From the NCBI GenBank assembly GCA_964016885.1, contig OZ024745.1:49077542-49141541 (forward strand): a DNA stretch of 64,000 nt. Reading direction: 5' to 3'. Position numbers and translations under genes: made by a program. Below, one piece after another: positions 1-14,700 of this stretch. Positions within the stretch are counted from its first letter, which is position 1, and each line of letters starts with the position of its first letter. This DNA is from Eledone cirrhosa (lineage: Eukaryota; Mollusca; Cephalopoda; Octopoda; Eledonidae). The notes under the pieces were generated by a model. That model was not told where the DNA came from and searched no databases. It saw only the letters and a list, made by a program, of their open reading frames with translations.

Positions 1-166
1 TGAGAGTAGGGGAGAAGTGAGAAAATGAAAGGGGGGGGGGAGAAAGAGAAGGGAAAAGAGAGAAAAAGTGAGATATTTTTATATGGTGTCTTAATATATT
101 GTCTCAATAGTGTTTATTAAATGTATGAAATAATTCTGTATGGTTATAAAAATCTTTTCGTTTCAG
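1..166 (+). other. 3' end of an upstream TRPA1 intron
   Basis: Purine-rich start (GA-rich, with a G run at 31-40), then AT-rich sequence ending in a TTTCAG acceptor at 161-166. No coding signal. Confidence 0.7.
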
Positions 167-341
167 TGTGCTCGAGATGGAGATATTAGCAGCACCAAAA
201 TAATCCTTGAGTATATGAATTCCCAGAAGAGGGTGCGTAAAAATATCAACAAACATGATGACAATGACTTGAGTCCATTGCATTATGCAGTACGCTATGG
301 TAATATGGACATTGTGCAGCTGCTGGTTGAAAATGGTGCAA
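167..341 (+). CDS. TRPA1: TRPA1 exon a: first visible ankyrin repeat
   Basis: The acceptor is TTTCAG just before 167 and the donor is GCAA|GTAAGG. It encodes visible residues 1-58, starting CARDGDIS, with an ankyrin helix pair LSPLHYAVRYGN. It enters in phase 0 and leaves with one base, which joins the next exon to give NGANIN. It is the 5'-most exon here, so the start codon lies upstream of the window. The ATG at 140 is intronic, before the acceptor. Confidence 0.9.
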
Positions 342-3300
342 GTAAGGAATCTCTAAATTTGTCCTGCAATAACAACTTGCAATGATTTAGTAGAAAGTGT
401 CTAAAAAAGGGTTTGGTAATTCAAATGTTAATAGTGTCTTCACTTGTGGACTTGTGAAAATTTGTAAATTTGTAGACTTTCTTATTCAATGTGATGCTGT
501 CAATTATGCCAAAAATAATGATGGGCATGGTTGTTAATTTATCACATAAAATAAAATAAAAAAACCCCCAAAAGGGTGCTCTCAAAATATATGATGTAAA
601 AAATATGTTAATAATAAATTAAATGCAGTTAGTAACAAACCTTATACATCACAAACATTTTCAAAAGCAAAACATTGATAACAGCTATTAAATCATCAAT
701 ATTCTTGTCTCGTTATTGTCTTTTGATGCAGTACAGGATGTTAAGTGATAAATAACTCTTATTTCCAAACATGTTCATACATATGAAGGGTAGGGATACA
801 GGTTTTTCTTGCTTTTTTTTGTTTTTACAGTTTAGTTAAGGTAGGAGAACCAGTGCCCAAGACTGTTTTCATGGTCGCCAAGTCTAGTAGGAGAGAGGAA
901 GGTATTCTCGAACTAGAGATCTGGTTCGAGTGCTTGCAAAATGATAGTAGACTCCAGTAAAGGCAGCAAAGGGTCAAGAGGTTGTGTTAAACTGGATGAT
1001 GCCACCAAAGCAGGCCAAACTAGGATGTAAACTCAGAATGTAAAGAACTAGATAAATACCATAAGACATCTTATCCAATGTTTTAACAAATCTACCAAAT
1101 TCACTGTCCTCAAATGAATTTATGACTACTACTTATTTTGCTAGTACTATATCAATTTACCATTTCTGCTGTAAACCAATGAGATAGCCTGAGAGAATGT
1201 GGAAGTCTCTGTAATAATTTAACCTACTAGGAGTGTGATTTTGTTGTTGATGTTGTTATGGCTCACACTTATATAAGTTTAGTTGACTTTCAATATGACT
1301 GTATATCATAGAAGGTCTGTGTTTAAATCTTTGGAACTTCAGTCTTATCATGTCACTATTTTTCTGGTGAGGGAAGGTGGGATTTGAATTTAGAATGCAC
1401 AGAGCTGGAACAGATACTCCAAGGCATTCCAACTGATGCTCTATCAATTCTGTTAACCCACTGCTCGAAACTGGTATTTTATCAAACTCAAAAAGATGAA
1501 AAGCAAAGTTAACCATAGCAAAATTTGTTCTAACAGTGCTAAAAACTGGAACAAATTCTAAGAAAGTATTTAATTTGAAACCTTAATGATCCTACAAATT
1601 CACAGAAATAGCTGTCAAATCTTACCAAAATCTGCTGTCTTTAAAAAAATGGAAACAAACAATGTTATACTATATATGGAAAAGGGTAGGATGGTATGCT
1701 TGGTCATGGCTGACCTGGTGTTAACCAGCAACCACTTTTGTCACTGTTATCTTCAAGCCTTTGTTTATCATAATGGAATAATCATCATCATCATCATCAC
1801 CGTTTTACGTCCGTTCTTCCACGCTAGCATGGGTTAGACGGGTTGTCCTGTTGTGTGCAGTGTCTGGTCGGCTGACCATGCCTTGCTCATACAGGAACTG
1901 ATCTGGCTTGATTTCTACAGCTGGATGCCCTTCCTAACACCAACCTCATTTACAGTGAGTGCTGGGTGCTTTTTCGTGGCGCCTACACGTCCACTTTACA
2001 GTGTGGGCTGCGTGTTTTTTTGCCGTGGCACCTCCACGACCACCTTGCGGTGGGGGGAGTGGGGGCATATTGTTTATATGCTTCAGCATGTACCCATGGG
2101 AGGTCGGGTACTCTGTATTACTGCGTGACGCCAGAAGTCATGGTCGTGTGTCATTGTCTTTGAGAGGTGTAATTGGGTAAGGTCGGCTTTTATCACCTCA
2201 TCCCAGGTCATCTTGGGTCTCCCCACTCCGCGGTTTCCATCGACTTCTAGTGCTCTGCACCTTTTTATGCAGCTGTCATCCTTCATACGCATCACATGTC
2301 CATACCAGCGCAACCGCCTCTCCTGCACACAGCATTTGATTCCTCTTATGCTCAGTCTCTCTCTCAATTCATTTATGCTTTGTATGGACATGATAACTCC
2401 CTAGTGCTGGTGTCTAACGATAAAATTCTCCCAATACATTTTGTAATTTTTTATTGTTATATTTTAATGAAATATTTGGCAGCACATGTTAAATTTCTCA
2501 ATTAAACAGTAGATAAGTGAATTGAATTTACCTTAGTATATGGCAGGTATTTATTTTATCGACCTTGAGAAGAAGAAAAGCAAGATTGACAGGGTTTGAA
2601 CTCTGAACACAAAGCATTCTGATGCTTTAACTAATCATTGCCTGTGTCATCAGCATCATTTTTACGGTTGCTTTTTCATATTAGCATGGGCTGGAAAAAG
2701 CATTTTTTGAGGCAGCTTTCTATAGCCAAATTCCCTTCCTGACACCAGCCCTAGCAACTGATTATCAAGCATGTGAAATTACTGATTTGTGAGACATAAA
2801 CAAATATCACTGGCTCTCCAAGCATTATTTATGTGAAATGCACACACACACACACAGACACAGACACACATTCACATATATGATGGGCTTTTGCACAGTT
2901 TCTGTTTCAATTTTATTTATATGCCATTAGTCAGCCCATGGTTATTGAGTCCAAGATGCTATGCAGTATTTCACAGCTATTCTTGAAGCTTGACTTCAGA
3001 TAAATTCTAATCTTTTTTTTTTTTTTCATGTTTATGTCCTGATAGGAAAATGTTTTGTTCTTTTTATGATGTATATTATCTTAAATTTATTTGTTCAATT
3101 TCCTAATATCATTCGCAGTAAATTTAGTGTTATCATTTGATATTTCCACATGTTTCTATTTTATATTTTAGTTATTTCAAACAAGATTTTACAAATATAG
3201 TTCTTTAGTCAGGCTAAGCACATGACAACCGCCCAAGTGTTACAATAAAATACATGTAGTACACCCTGTATATAGCAGTGCTAGTGCCATGATAAAATGT

Positions 3301-5223
3301 ATTCAACACACTATGTCAAGTGTTGGTAGTGTTAGGAAGGGCATTCCATCCTAGAAACCATGCCAAAATATCGAATATATAGGTAAGACATGGTTTTCTG
3401 AGCATATCTCATCTCAGACCATTCAACTGATGTTAGCATAGAACATGATGATGATGATGATGATTTCTATTTATGTAATATATTGACAGATATCAATGAC
3501 CCTGGTGACTATGGAGCGCAGCCATTACATTTTGCAGCCAAATATAAGCGAGACTCTTCAAAAAGGTCAGGTGTGACTCCATCCAGTGAAGAAGCTGTAA
3601 GTGTTGTAGTGAATATAAATATATATATATATATAGGAAAAGAGTCAGGACCCCGACGGCTGAGCTCCGCCTGTTTCGACAGCTAGATTGACAGCTGTAG
3701 AAACGGCCAGAGCTCAGCCACCGGGGTCCTGACTCTTTTCCTATTACCCACTCTACTACCCTAAGTATTGAGTACTCTGGTGCATTATGGTCCACCTGGT
3801 ATCTTACGAAACCATCTTTGTTCTTTGTTGTTATATATATATATAATAATTGTTTCTACTTTTGGCACAAGGCCAGCAATTACCCAGTACATTATGGAGG
3901 CACATGGCTTAGTGGTTAGAGCATTGGCCTTGCAATCGAAAGGTTGTGAGTTCAATTTTCAGACCAGGTGATGTGTTGTTTCCTTGAGCAAAACACTTTA
4001 TTTCACATTGCTCCAGTTTACTCAGCTGTAGAAATGAGATGGTAGGGACCCCAGTCCCTATCATTCCACTGCAAAGTGGTTGTGGAGGTGTCACAGCAAA
4101 AAAAGCACCCAGTCCACACTGTAAAGTGGACGGGTAGGCGCCATGGAAAAAAAGCACCCAGCACTCACTGTAAATGAGGTTGGTGTTAGGAAGGGCATCC
4201 AGCTGTAGAAATCAACCAAAATCAGTTCCCGTCCCACCCTTGCAAGCAGGGAAAAGCGGACGTAAATGATGATGATGATGATGATATATATATATATATT
4301 AAAACAATAACAGAAAGCTGGATTGGAAAATTTACTTTAGAATTCTAACTCCACAAAATCATAATTGGATGATAGAGCTGGGCCATCGAAATATGTGTAG
4401 TGATGTCGTGGAATTAAAATTCTAAAGTAAAGTTTCCAGTTGAGCTTTCTGTTGTTTTAATGAATACTTTACTCCGTTCTTGCCCCAACCACTGGATGCC
4501 ACATTTATGATGAATGACTTGCATAACATTGAGTGCTTTAATTAATTTGTTGCATCATCGTTTACCAACCTGAACCACTTCTTCTACCCACTGGTGAACA
4601 GCCTAACATAAATGATATATATATATATATATATATCATCATCTGGTGGTTTCAGCCGAAATTGGCTCAACAATTGATCTCCACGTGGGTCTGTCGTTCA
4701 TTGCTAAGCCTGGATTTCAATACGAGAATCTCTGGAGATGACATCGAGGTAGGAGAGCTTGCGTCCCCTATTATTAGTGACTGCTTGTGGTTTCCAAAGC
4801 ACTAATTGGGACACAGCCCCGTAGGTGGCACGATGGCAGTGGCCAGCAAATCTTACTCTTCTCTTACGTACAATGACAGATATGTGTGGGAGGCCGGCAT
4901 ATATCTCTCTCAAAGGCAAATGTCGCAGCTTATGTTCTGAATTTGCTGAAGCAGGCGAGTGTAAGTGCCATCAAGGTGCTTTTGTTGTTTGGCCTTCATC
5001 TCAACGAGGGTAAAACAGAGTACATAACAGGCAACAGCATCAAAGCAATCAACGGCAGTGATATCAAGCAAGTCGAGTATTTCAAGTATCTTGGGTTCTA
5101 GATCATGGACTCTGAGAAGGATTTCGCGACCAGAAAGGCCCAAGCATGGTCAGCTTGCAACAAGATGGATCGAGTTTGGCGCTCAAATCTTTCCAACCGC
5201 ACCAAGATCAGACTCTTCCAAGT

Positions 5224-5277
<54 letters not shown>

Positions 5278-5704
5278 GTAAATGAGGTTGGTGTTAGGAA
5301 GGGCATCCAGCTGTAGAAATCAAGCCAGAATCAGTTCCTGTATGAGCAAGGCACTGTCAGTCGACCGGACACTGCCCACAACAGGACAACCTATCTAACC
5401 CATGCTAGCGTGGAAGAACGGACGTAAAACGGTGATGATGATGATGATATACATACACACACACAAACACATATATTTATTTGTCATTTGTTTCTTTTTT
5501 TCAGCCTGAATTAGATGAAACAAGTGATGACAGTGCCATATCCTATTTAGTAGAAAGAGGAGCTGATATAAATGCCCAGGACACCTATGGTAGCACACCA
5601 TTGCATTTTGCAGCCATGAGAGGAAATGATGCAGCCATCACTCTCTTGTTGACGTTTCCTCAAATTGAAATTGATGTAAGTTTGCATTGTTGTTGTGTTG
5701 GTGG

Positions 5705-5749
<45 letters not shown>

Positions 5750-8700
5750 CACCATTACCGCCCCCGCCGCCGCTATTACTATTTGGCTTTTAATAAAATT
5801 AATCATTAAATTCAATTAGCCATTTTAGATTAAACAGTCTATGAAGATTTAATGATTTTCTTTCAATTAAAAGTTAAGAAGCCATTGCCCTTGTTATTTT
5901 ATTGTGATAGCTACTATCCTTCTGTCAACAATTTTATGGATGAACCAATCAAAAGTCAGCATTTTTTTAAAATGCCGTCTTCCAACTCATTTGAAATTAT
6001 TTCACAGCGAAATTACAATGTTAGCTCTCAGACTGACAACGTGTCATCAGGAAAATAGACTGTGGACACAAATTGTGTATCTATGCACACCTTAACTTTT
6101 AACATTCTGTATCACATAAAACTACATTTGCAAATATTTCTTGAAAAGTACAAAACAACACTAAGATGGCATCACATTAAAGCCTTTACTCTAATAGTAC
6201 AATTTTTCACAATGATCTGTCCATATTATAAATATTTTAGATATTCTCTGCTAAAGCATTTGAGGATGTTAGAGGTGCACCCAAACAGAATTAGATTTGG
6301 ATAACTACAGGAATATTGTCTAGAGTAGAAAACGAAATTGTGCGAAGATATCATTTTTGTTGAATTGTTTTGTAAAACATGTTAGATTTTCATTTACTTT
6401 ATTTTATCAGAAAATGGACAAAACCCAAATGACTGCTTTGCATACTGCTGCACGTTACCGCCAAAAGATTGTTGCAGAAATCTTGATAAATGCTGGTGCA
6501 AAGATTCGGTGTTTTGATGATGAGAGATGTACTCCATTATTTTATGCTTGCTTCTATGGTTGTATAGATATTGTGAATCTATTATTTGATGCAGCTACAC
6601 GAGAAGATGAATGGATTGTTTGTTATGAAGTAAGTTTGCCTTTTATGCTTCCAAGGTTGTTATCATATATCATTGTCATCATTTTACTATGTAGGTATGG
6701 GATGGATGAAACTATTTGGAGCTGTATATTCTATAGCTTGATGTTATTCATGATGCTAACCCCTGTTGTAATAACCCCCTCCTCATAATCATTTTTACAT
6801 TCACTTTTCTATACAGGTTGGACAAGGTTTTTTAGGGACAGTCTTTTCTACAGTTGGGTGCTCTTGCTGACATCAACCCATACTTTATATTTTAAGTATA
6901 GTATATACCAAACAACAACTCGAAAAGAATTATATGGTCAGACACATGATTAATCAAACATTTTGTCAATCCATTTCTCAGCAAAAAATACACCAACCTC
7001 ATTTATGTCTTCTTTATTACCCACCCAAAAGAATTTGTTACTAGCATCTTTTCTAGTGATAAGATGTACCTCTTGTACACAAATCACTATTTCTCTGTGA
7101 TAATGTTTCAACTACCTCAGAGGATCATCCTCTCATAGTTCCAACATTCAAAGTGGCTACACAAAATATAGTCTGAATTGAAATATGGCAGGATGAAGAC
7201 CTGGGTGGCCTACGAGTCCTGACCCTACCTTTTAACAACACCTTCAACTAAACATTACTAGACCATCTCAAATTATATATAAAATGGTCTAGTGACTTTT
7301 GAGCCACCCTATACAGTGTGCTTTCCAAGGCATTGGTTGGGTGTACTGTACAAGACATATGCCCAAGGTGCTTTGCAGGGGGATTGAACCAGGAACCATG
7401 TGGCTGCAAAGAAAACTTCTTAACCACACAGCTATGCCTGTACCAATGCTATGCTGGCCTATGTTATGAAAATCAAATTTCTTTTCTCATTCTTCATCTT
7501 CATCAGTATTTAAGATCTATTTGTCCATGTTTGCATTAGTTAGATGTGTTGTCATATTATGAGACAAGTCTGATCAGGTGACCATGTCTTGCTCATAGGG
7601 ATTTATTTTTTGTCTAGATTTCTATGGCTGGATGCCTTTTCTATCTTCAATCACATTACGGTGTGGACTGGGTGCTTTATTTCTCGAGTCACCACCACCA
7701 CAACTTTGCAGGGTGATCTGGAGGCTTTGCGAACAGTTAGAGTTATGCAAAGACAACCTGCTTTCAAAGATGTAGTTAATGTAATACTTTTGTTGAAGCA
7801 GTATATACTTCAGTATGTTAATTATTGAATTGCTTGAATTTTTTTATTTATTAATTTTCTTCAGGAGAAATTAACCATATCATTAACCCTAACTTTTCTC
7901 TCTTTTAGTTGGTTGCTGATAAAAATATAGATGGAAAAACTTGTCTTCATGCTGCAATTGATGGAGGTTTTGCTGAGGTTGCACAAATATGTTTAATGCG
8001 AGGTAAATAATTAAATTCTTTTCACAGCTTTAGTCATCCATCTTATTACATAGCTTAACATCTTATCTTGTGGAACACCAGGAATTTTTAATAGAATCCA
8101 TTGCTACAGATCCTTACAGCTACAATGTCATAAATTTTTTAAATGCCCCTGGTATAAGAATTGATTAATAAAATGATTCTGTTCTGTTTTGTTTTGAATA
8201 TTCCACCATTATTCTTTTCTTTTGATTGTTTTAGGTGCAGATGTAAATGGCGTAGAATCAGACCGGTCCATGCCACTCCATCGAGCTGCGATGTCTGGTA
8301 ATATGGAATGTGTAAAATTGTTAGTTGATAATGATGCTAGAATAGATGCCTATGATGAAGACCAATCAACACCACTGCATAAAGCTGCATTATATAATCA
8401 TTATAATGTAGTTGATTATCTTATAAACTGGTATGGTTACTACTTAGTTTTTTTCTAATCATTATTTCACCTTACAGCAGAGTATAAAATGCCATGGACA
8501 TAATTCACTTGATATTTGAGAATCTTCATAATCACTATTTTAGGAGAAATTATTTTCCAAGAGAGGTTAGCCTGCTGGGGAAGGTGTATATTATCTGTGA
8601 GTTGTTATGCCTGGCAGTGACAGGAAGTGCTTTTCCAGTGACAGGAAGTGGGATTTGAACTTAGAATGCATAGAACTAGAACAGATACCACAAAGCATCC

Positions 8701-11700
8701 CTTTATACTCTTTAACAATTTTTCCAATCTACTGCTCTTGGATTGTTAATTCCATGCTAGTGTGGAAGATGGACGTTAAACGATGATGATGATGATGATG
8801 ATGATTTATCAACTCCCCAAAAAATGAAATACAAAGTAGACCACATTGGTATTTGAACTCGGAGTGCAGAGGGATGGAATAAGTACCAAGGCATTTAATC
8901 TGACACCCTAACAACTCTGCCTATTCATCACCTGCTTAAGTTTAGCATTCAACATTAAATTCAATGCTACAATGAAGTCCTAAATTATGTTTTCTACACC
9001 ATCATGTATTATTGAGTGGCTGCAGGTAGATATGTTGATTCTGGTGAGTGATGATCCACCAAGGGATTACTACAATATAAGAGATTAGATCAGATGATAT
9101 TTACCAATGCCAATTTGGTATGGTGTCATGTGCAGAACAGCACTTCAACCTCAACAACAATAGCAGTCTACAGATGTAACATCTGTAGCTGTGAGTGCAG
9201 ATCTTGGAATGGTTTGAGCTCACACATGAATGTACATACCAAGAGAAGTTGCCAGAGGAACATCATCATTGATTTGACAGACCACTGAAGAAGTGTGTAC
9301 ATGTATATGTGTTTGTGAGTGTGTGGGCATCTGTTGGGAATTACAAGGCGAGCGTAAGGTTCAGGAAATAAAGTTACATGAACTTTTTCACATCCAATTA
9401 TTTTTTGAGTAAAACACTGCAACTTATCTGCCAGTATATATAGTAATTTAGAATTAATGCTTCATATTTTCCTGATACTTTAGAATTATACGTTTATAAA
9501 TTATACATTTATCCCACTTTACAATTAATTCACTATAATTTCTTATTCTCTTTGTGTTCTTAGTGGTGCTCGTGTTAACAAGAGAGATAGTGACAGTTAT
9601 AGTCCACTGTTGTTAGCAGCACTTCGTGGCCATATTGAGACCATTGAGATATTAATGAATGCTTCTGCAGACCCTTTAGCTGTGGACAAATATGAAAAAA
9701 CGGCTGTTTTTCTGGCTTCAGAAGAAAACAAAGTTGAAGTTCTCAAGGTTATTTTTTCAGTTTCTAAACTTTTGATTTTAACTTCCTTCTCCTTTGCATT
9801 CTCCTCATCGTCATCGTCCTCCTCCTTTCTTCGTTTTCTTCTTTTGTTCTTTTTCTTTTTTTCTTTTTCTTTTTTCTTTTTCTTTATTTCACATTCTTTA
9901 TTTTTTTCTTTTTTTTCTTTTTTCTTTTTTTCTTTTTTTCTTTTTTTCTTTTTTTCTTTTTTTCTTTTTTTCTTTTTTTTTCTTTTTTTTTCTTTTTTTT
10001 CTTTTTTTCTTTTTTTCTTTTTTCTTCCTTCATTTTTTTCGTCTTTTTCTTTTTTTCCTTTTCTTTTTTTTCTTCTATATGATGTGTTAGATATGTTAGA
10101 TACGTTATATTAAACAGGTTTACATTATATTGAAACTTAATATTAAATAGTCTAAAAAAATTATAATCATATTAATAGTAACTCATCTCAGATATTTAAA
10201 TTGAATGATTTTTGTGAATGATGATCATTGATTATAGGCCAATTAATATTTATTAACATTGTTGACTGTTGCAATTCTCTTTTCATTTTGCCATAACTTA
10301 TGGAGTGTCTATATCCCCATCATCATCATTATCATTAGCACTATCATTGTATATTGTATCTGTTATTTAATATTCAATGAAGATTTCATCTATTTTTTTT
10401 TTTAGAAACTTTTGGAATATCCTGGAATGAAAGATCAAATCCATGCGAATGATCAGTATGGCAATCGACCATTACATGTGGCAGCACAAGAAGGATTCAC
10501 GGAGATTTTGATGGTAACATTAGCTAATTACAAATGTATAATCTCTCTATATAGTGTCACTATTACTGCTGTTGAAGTAGTAATAAAAAGGAAAAGAGTC
10601 AATCATTAGATTGGACCAAGTAAACTATATTTCAGTTGATCTCTCTATTGCTGATACTATCTACCTCTTGCATCTCCTGGTAGAAAGAAGCAAGATTTGA
10701 ACTCAGAATGCACAGAGCCAAGTCAGATACTGCAGAGTATCTTGTCTATCTCTTTAACAATTCCACCAAATCACAGCATCTGGACTTTATCAATACTGAA
10801 AGGTTGAAAGGTACAGTTAACCTTGGCAGGATTTGAACTCAGAATACACAGAGCTGAAACAAATACTGACTCTCTACTGACTCTGCCAATTTACTGCCAT
10901 TGTAGTAATAAATAAGTATTTGATTTTGATATATTCATTAATTTCACTGTTCATTGGAAGACTATTGTTACTCTGATGAAAAATTGTTGCTTTACTTCAT
11001 TTAGTTTTGATTTTTTAATGGTTTAGTCCAGGAGGAATAGTGCTCATGAGATTGTAGGGTGGAAGGGTAGTGTTTTATAAGAAAAAGACCCATTGCCTGG
11101 TTTAACACTGTCACCTGGTGCGTGAATATCTTTAGCAGAGTCTACTCTTTTGCAAGTATTCAGGCCTCTAGTTTGGGGATACCTTCCTCTCTCTCTATCA
11201 ACAGTCTTGGAGGCCCCCAAAAGGCTTAGAAACACTGTCTGCCTCGTTTTGATCAAACAGGAAAAAATCTACATGATCTTAAAGAAAAAAACTTCACTTA
11301 AAAGATATTTGAAAACAAATATAAAAAGTAATTGTTTAATTATTTTTCAGATTCTTTTAAATCATGGAGCTGATATTATGGCCGCAAATGATGATGAAGA
11401 AACACCAATACATCTAGCCTCAAAATGTGGACGAACTAAGTAAGCTGTCTTCTTTACACTTTTCAGTAACTGTAGCTAATAAGGAGTGGCTAATAACAAT
11501 AAGGTGTCTAGTTGTTAGAGCATTGGATTAAATGCCTCACATTATTTGTTCTAGTTCCGGTGGATTGGCAGTATCGGTAGAGAGTCGGACACCATGCTTT
11601 GAAGCATAGAGTTACGTCCCTTTATGATCTGAGTTCAAATCACGCCGAGGTTAACTTTGCCTTTCATCCTTTCGGGGTCGATAAAATAAAGTACCAGTAA

Positions 11701-14700
11701 TGTACTGGATAATTGCTGGCCTTGTGCCTAAAATAGAAACAATTATTTGTTCTAGCTCCCTGCACTCTGAATTCAAATACCACAGATGTCAATATTGCCT
11801 TTCATTGTTTCAGGGTTGATAAATAAAGTAGTAGTACTGGGAGGTGGATTTGTAGGACTGTTAAAACATTGGACATGATGCCTTGCAGTATCTCTTTCAC
11901 TCTTTTGAATTCTAAGTTTGCCTGCAAAAACACTGATGCCAAGATGTATTAGTGCTTGCTTTTCTCTTGGACAGCATTTGTTCGATCAGCCAGTATTTTT
12001 TGCTTCTGCCTCTAAGCCTTACAAGAATACATGGCTAAACATCATACCTGTGTGGTCAACTGATATCTAACTAGACTGCAAGCATCTCTGTATTGACATT
12101 TCCCTCATGGTCAGTCTCCGAATTGGCAAATAACACAAAGGATATTGTTGCTCTATGATAAATGCTTTGAGAATCCACCCAACTTAGTGTCTGCTTTTTC
12201 ACACAACATGCCACTCTCAACGAGATTGTTAAACATGGCTTACATGTAGCTAGCTTCCTGTCACAGCTGGAATCCATGTGGGGAAGGGAGGGTAGATCAT
12301 CATCATCATCATCATCATCATCATTATCAAGGTTGTTAAATATGGCTTACATACAGCTAACTTCCCATTACAAGGAGAATGCAAAACACCAGACAACATT
12401 ACAGCCTTTCTATTTAGAGGTAGTAAGTCATATGATATAAAATATACACTAAATTCACTTCTTTTATCAGTAGTTTTCATTTTTCTCTCAACAGTGTTGT
12501 CCGTGCACTTGTTAAAGCTGATAAATCTGTAGTGAAATCAGAAGATGAAGACTCTAATACACCATTGCATATTGCTGCACTTAATGGACATGACAAAGTT
12601 GGAGAAATTCTCATAAACTTTGGAGCAGATGTTGGAGCAGTGTAAGTAAAAAAATTGAATGAATAAAAATAAAAATAGAAAACTAGTTTATTTTGGCACC
12701 ATCAAAGTTTTCTGAATGTTCACTTTCTTATAAACTTATTTATCTCTCTCTTTCTCCCTTCTCTCTCTCTCAAACGAAGGTGGATGAGTGGAGTAATACT
12801 CAGAGATAGGAAGATAAAAAATGATTTGCAGAGGATGATGGGAATAGAGCCAGTGATGAGTGTTGTGTAGTGAAATGGAATGAGATAGTTGGGTCATGTG
12901 TTGAAAGATGAAAGCAGCTAGATGAGAGGAGAGATAGAAATTAATGAGGAAAGAAGTAAAGTAAGGGGAGGACCAACATAACTAAAGATGATGGGGAAGA
13001 GATAGAAAAGGGCTTGCAGGGCTAACCCCTACATTAGCAGGAAAAATAACCTTACATTAAAGCATCCATTGCTGTTCGTTTGTATCTCTGACACAACCTC
13101 TATCTCTCTCCTTCTTTCTCTCTCCATCCACTTAATCAGAGCTTTTGTTCTTCTAGACCAGCCAGCAACAATGTCTTGCTTACATTTGTTCTAAATAAAT
13201 ACAAACATATAGAGATACTTTTAAAGTCTTGCATCATAGAACGAAGGGTGGTTTCAGACACTATGCTATCAAAAGGGTTAATTTCAAAATCAAATCAAAT
13301 CTTTCAATGATCATTTATAAAATATTTATCATTGTTTTTCTTTTTTGCTAATAATTTCAGTAACAATAACATGTGGACTCCACTGGACTGTGCTGCTGCA
13401 AATGGATGGACTCACATGGCTTCAATACTTTTAGATTCTGATAGCTTAGTGGATCCAGCAGATAAATCTAAGGTTTGTATATTAGACACTGTAATGACTT
13501 TGTGCTACTCATCAACATCACTAGCATTGTCATCATTATCATCATCATCCTGACAAGTGTGGAAACGTTTGTAAGCAAGATGTAGCCTCCTTAGCTCATC
13601 TGAGAAGTCAGTAGCTTCACTTGAGTACTGACTCAGCCTGTGATGACCAATCCAATTCTTGCTAGTATGAAAAACATATTAAATGATGATGATAATGATG
13701 ATGTTGGAGTAAAACATTTTGTTTTGAGTTTGGTTATTTTTGTGAAGAGAGAATGGTGAGAAGATCTAGGATCATTGAACTGTGTATAATTAAAACAGTT
13801 GTAGCAAGAAGAGTTCTAGCCTTTTTCATCTTAAGTAGAAAAAAATTACTTGTAAAATATTAATACTTTTCTGATCATTTACTAATCATACGTTTCTAAT
13901 TTGTAGACAACTCCCCTTCATCTTGCTTGTCGTAATGGACACTTACGTATGGTGCGGCTCCTACTGGAACGGAATGCCAGTGTAAATCAACGGGACTCTG
14001 ATGGAAATAATTGTCTTGATTTGGCAATTGATAATAATAACAAGTAAGGGATTCCAGTATGAACTATTGTTTCCCCCAGAAACGTTTGTGTTACTTAAAA
14101 TGCCATTTTTTGTTTCTTGTTTTAGTCACAGTATCTGGATTATAGTATGTTTATTTATTCACTTTACTGTTTATTATAACCCAAATAAATGGTGGATTGG
14201 CAGTCAATGGACTGTCTGACAAATATATAGCAATATTTGTTCCAGCTCTTTACATTCTGAGTTCAAATCACATCAAGGTCAACTTTACTTTTCATCCTTT
14301 GGAGGTTGATAAAATAGAGTATCGACTTTTCCATCCCAATAGATTGTTTGCCTTGTGCCTAAATTAAAAACCATTATAACATAGATTCAGTATTATCATC
14401 ATTGCCATTTTTACATCTGTTGAACCCATGCTAGCATAGGTTCAACAGATCCTCTTCAAAACAGCATTTTACTACTTGTATTCTTTTCTCGTCTATATTG
14501 TGAGGTTCAGCATCCTGAAATTAGCTTCCACCCACATCTTCCATACTTTCCTTCCATTTGGAGCTCTTGGCATCCCTTCTTCAACTGACATCATCTATAC
14601 AAGTTACATCAACATACCAGCACAGCTTTCTTTCTTGCACACCATATCTGATTCCCGTTATACCCAGTTTTTTTTTATCTCAACTCACCTCTGCTTCATC

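Larger units (their letters stand above)
342..3489 (+). other. TRPA1 intron after exon a
   Basis: Intron of 3.1 kb. Parts: a dispersed repeat at about 833-1060, an old SINE remnant at about 1370-1500, a LINE 3' fragment at 1784-2395, a CA run at 2840-2868, a T run near 3012 and a GAT microsatellite near 3447-3465. The remainder is AT-rich with nothing recognised. Confidence 0.7.

Noticed and set aside
9094..9288. Short open frame with CNICSCECRSWNGLSSHMNVH, like a single zinc finger
   Set aside because: It resembles the C-terminal finger-like peptide seen at the end of some LINE polyproteins and lies in a TRPA1 intron without splice support, so it is more likely a LINE remnant than a gene; too short to annotate firmly.
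9794..10113. Phe/Ser-rich open frames over the polypyrimidine tract
   Set aside because: Pure composition effect of a C/T-only strand; there is no family similarity and the region is intronic.
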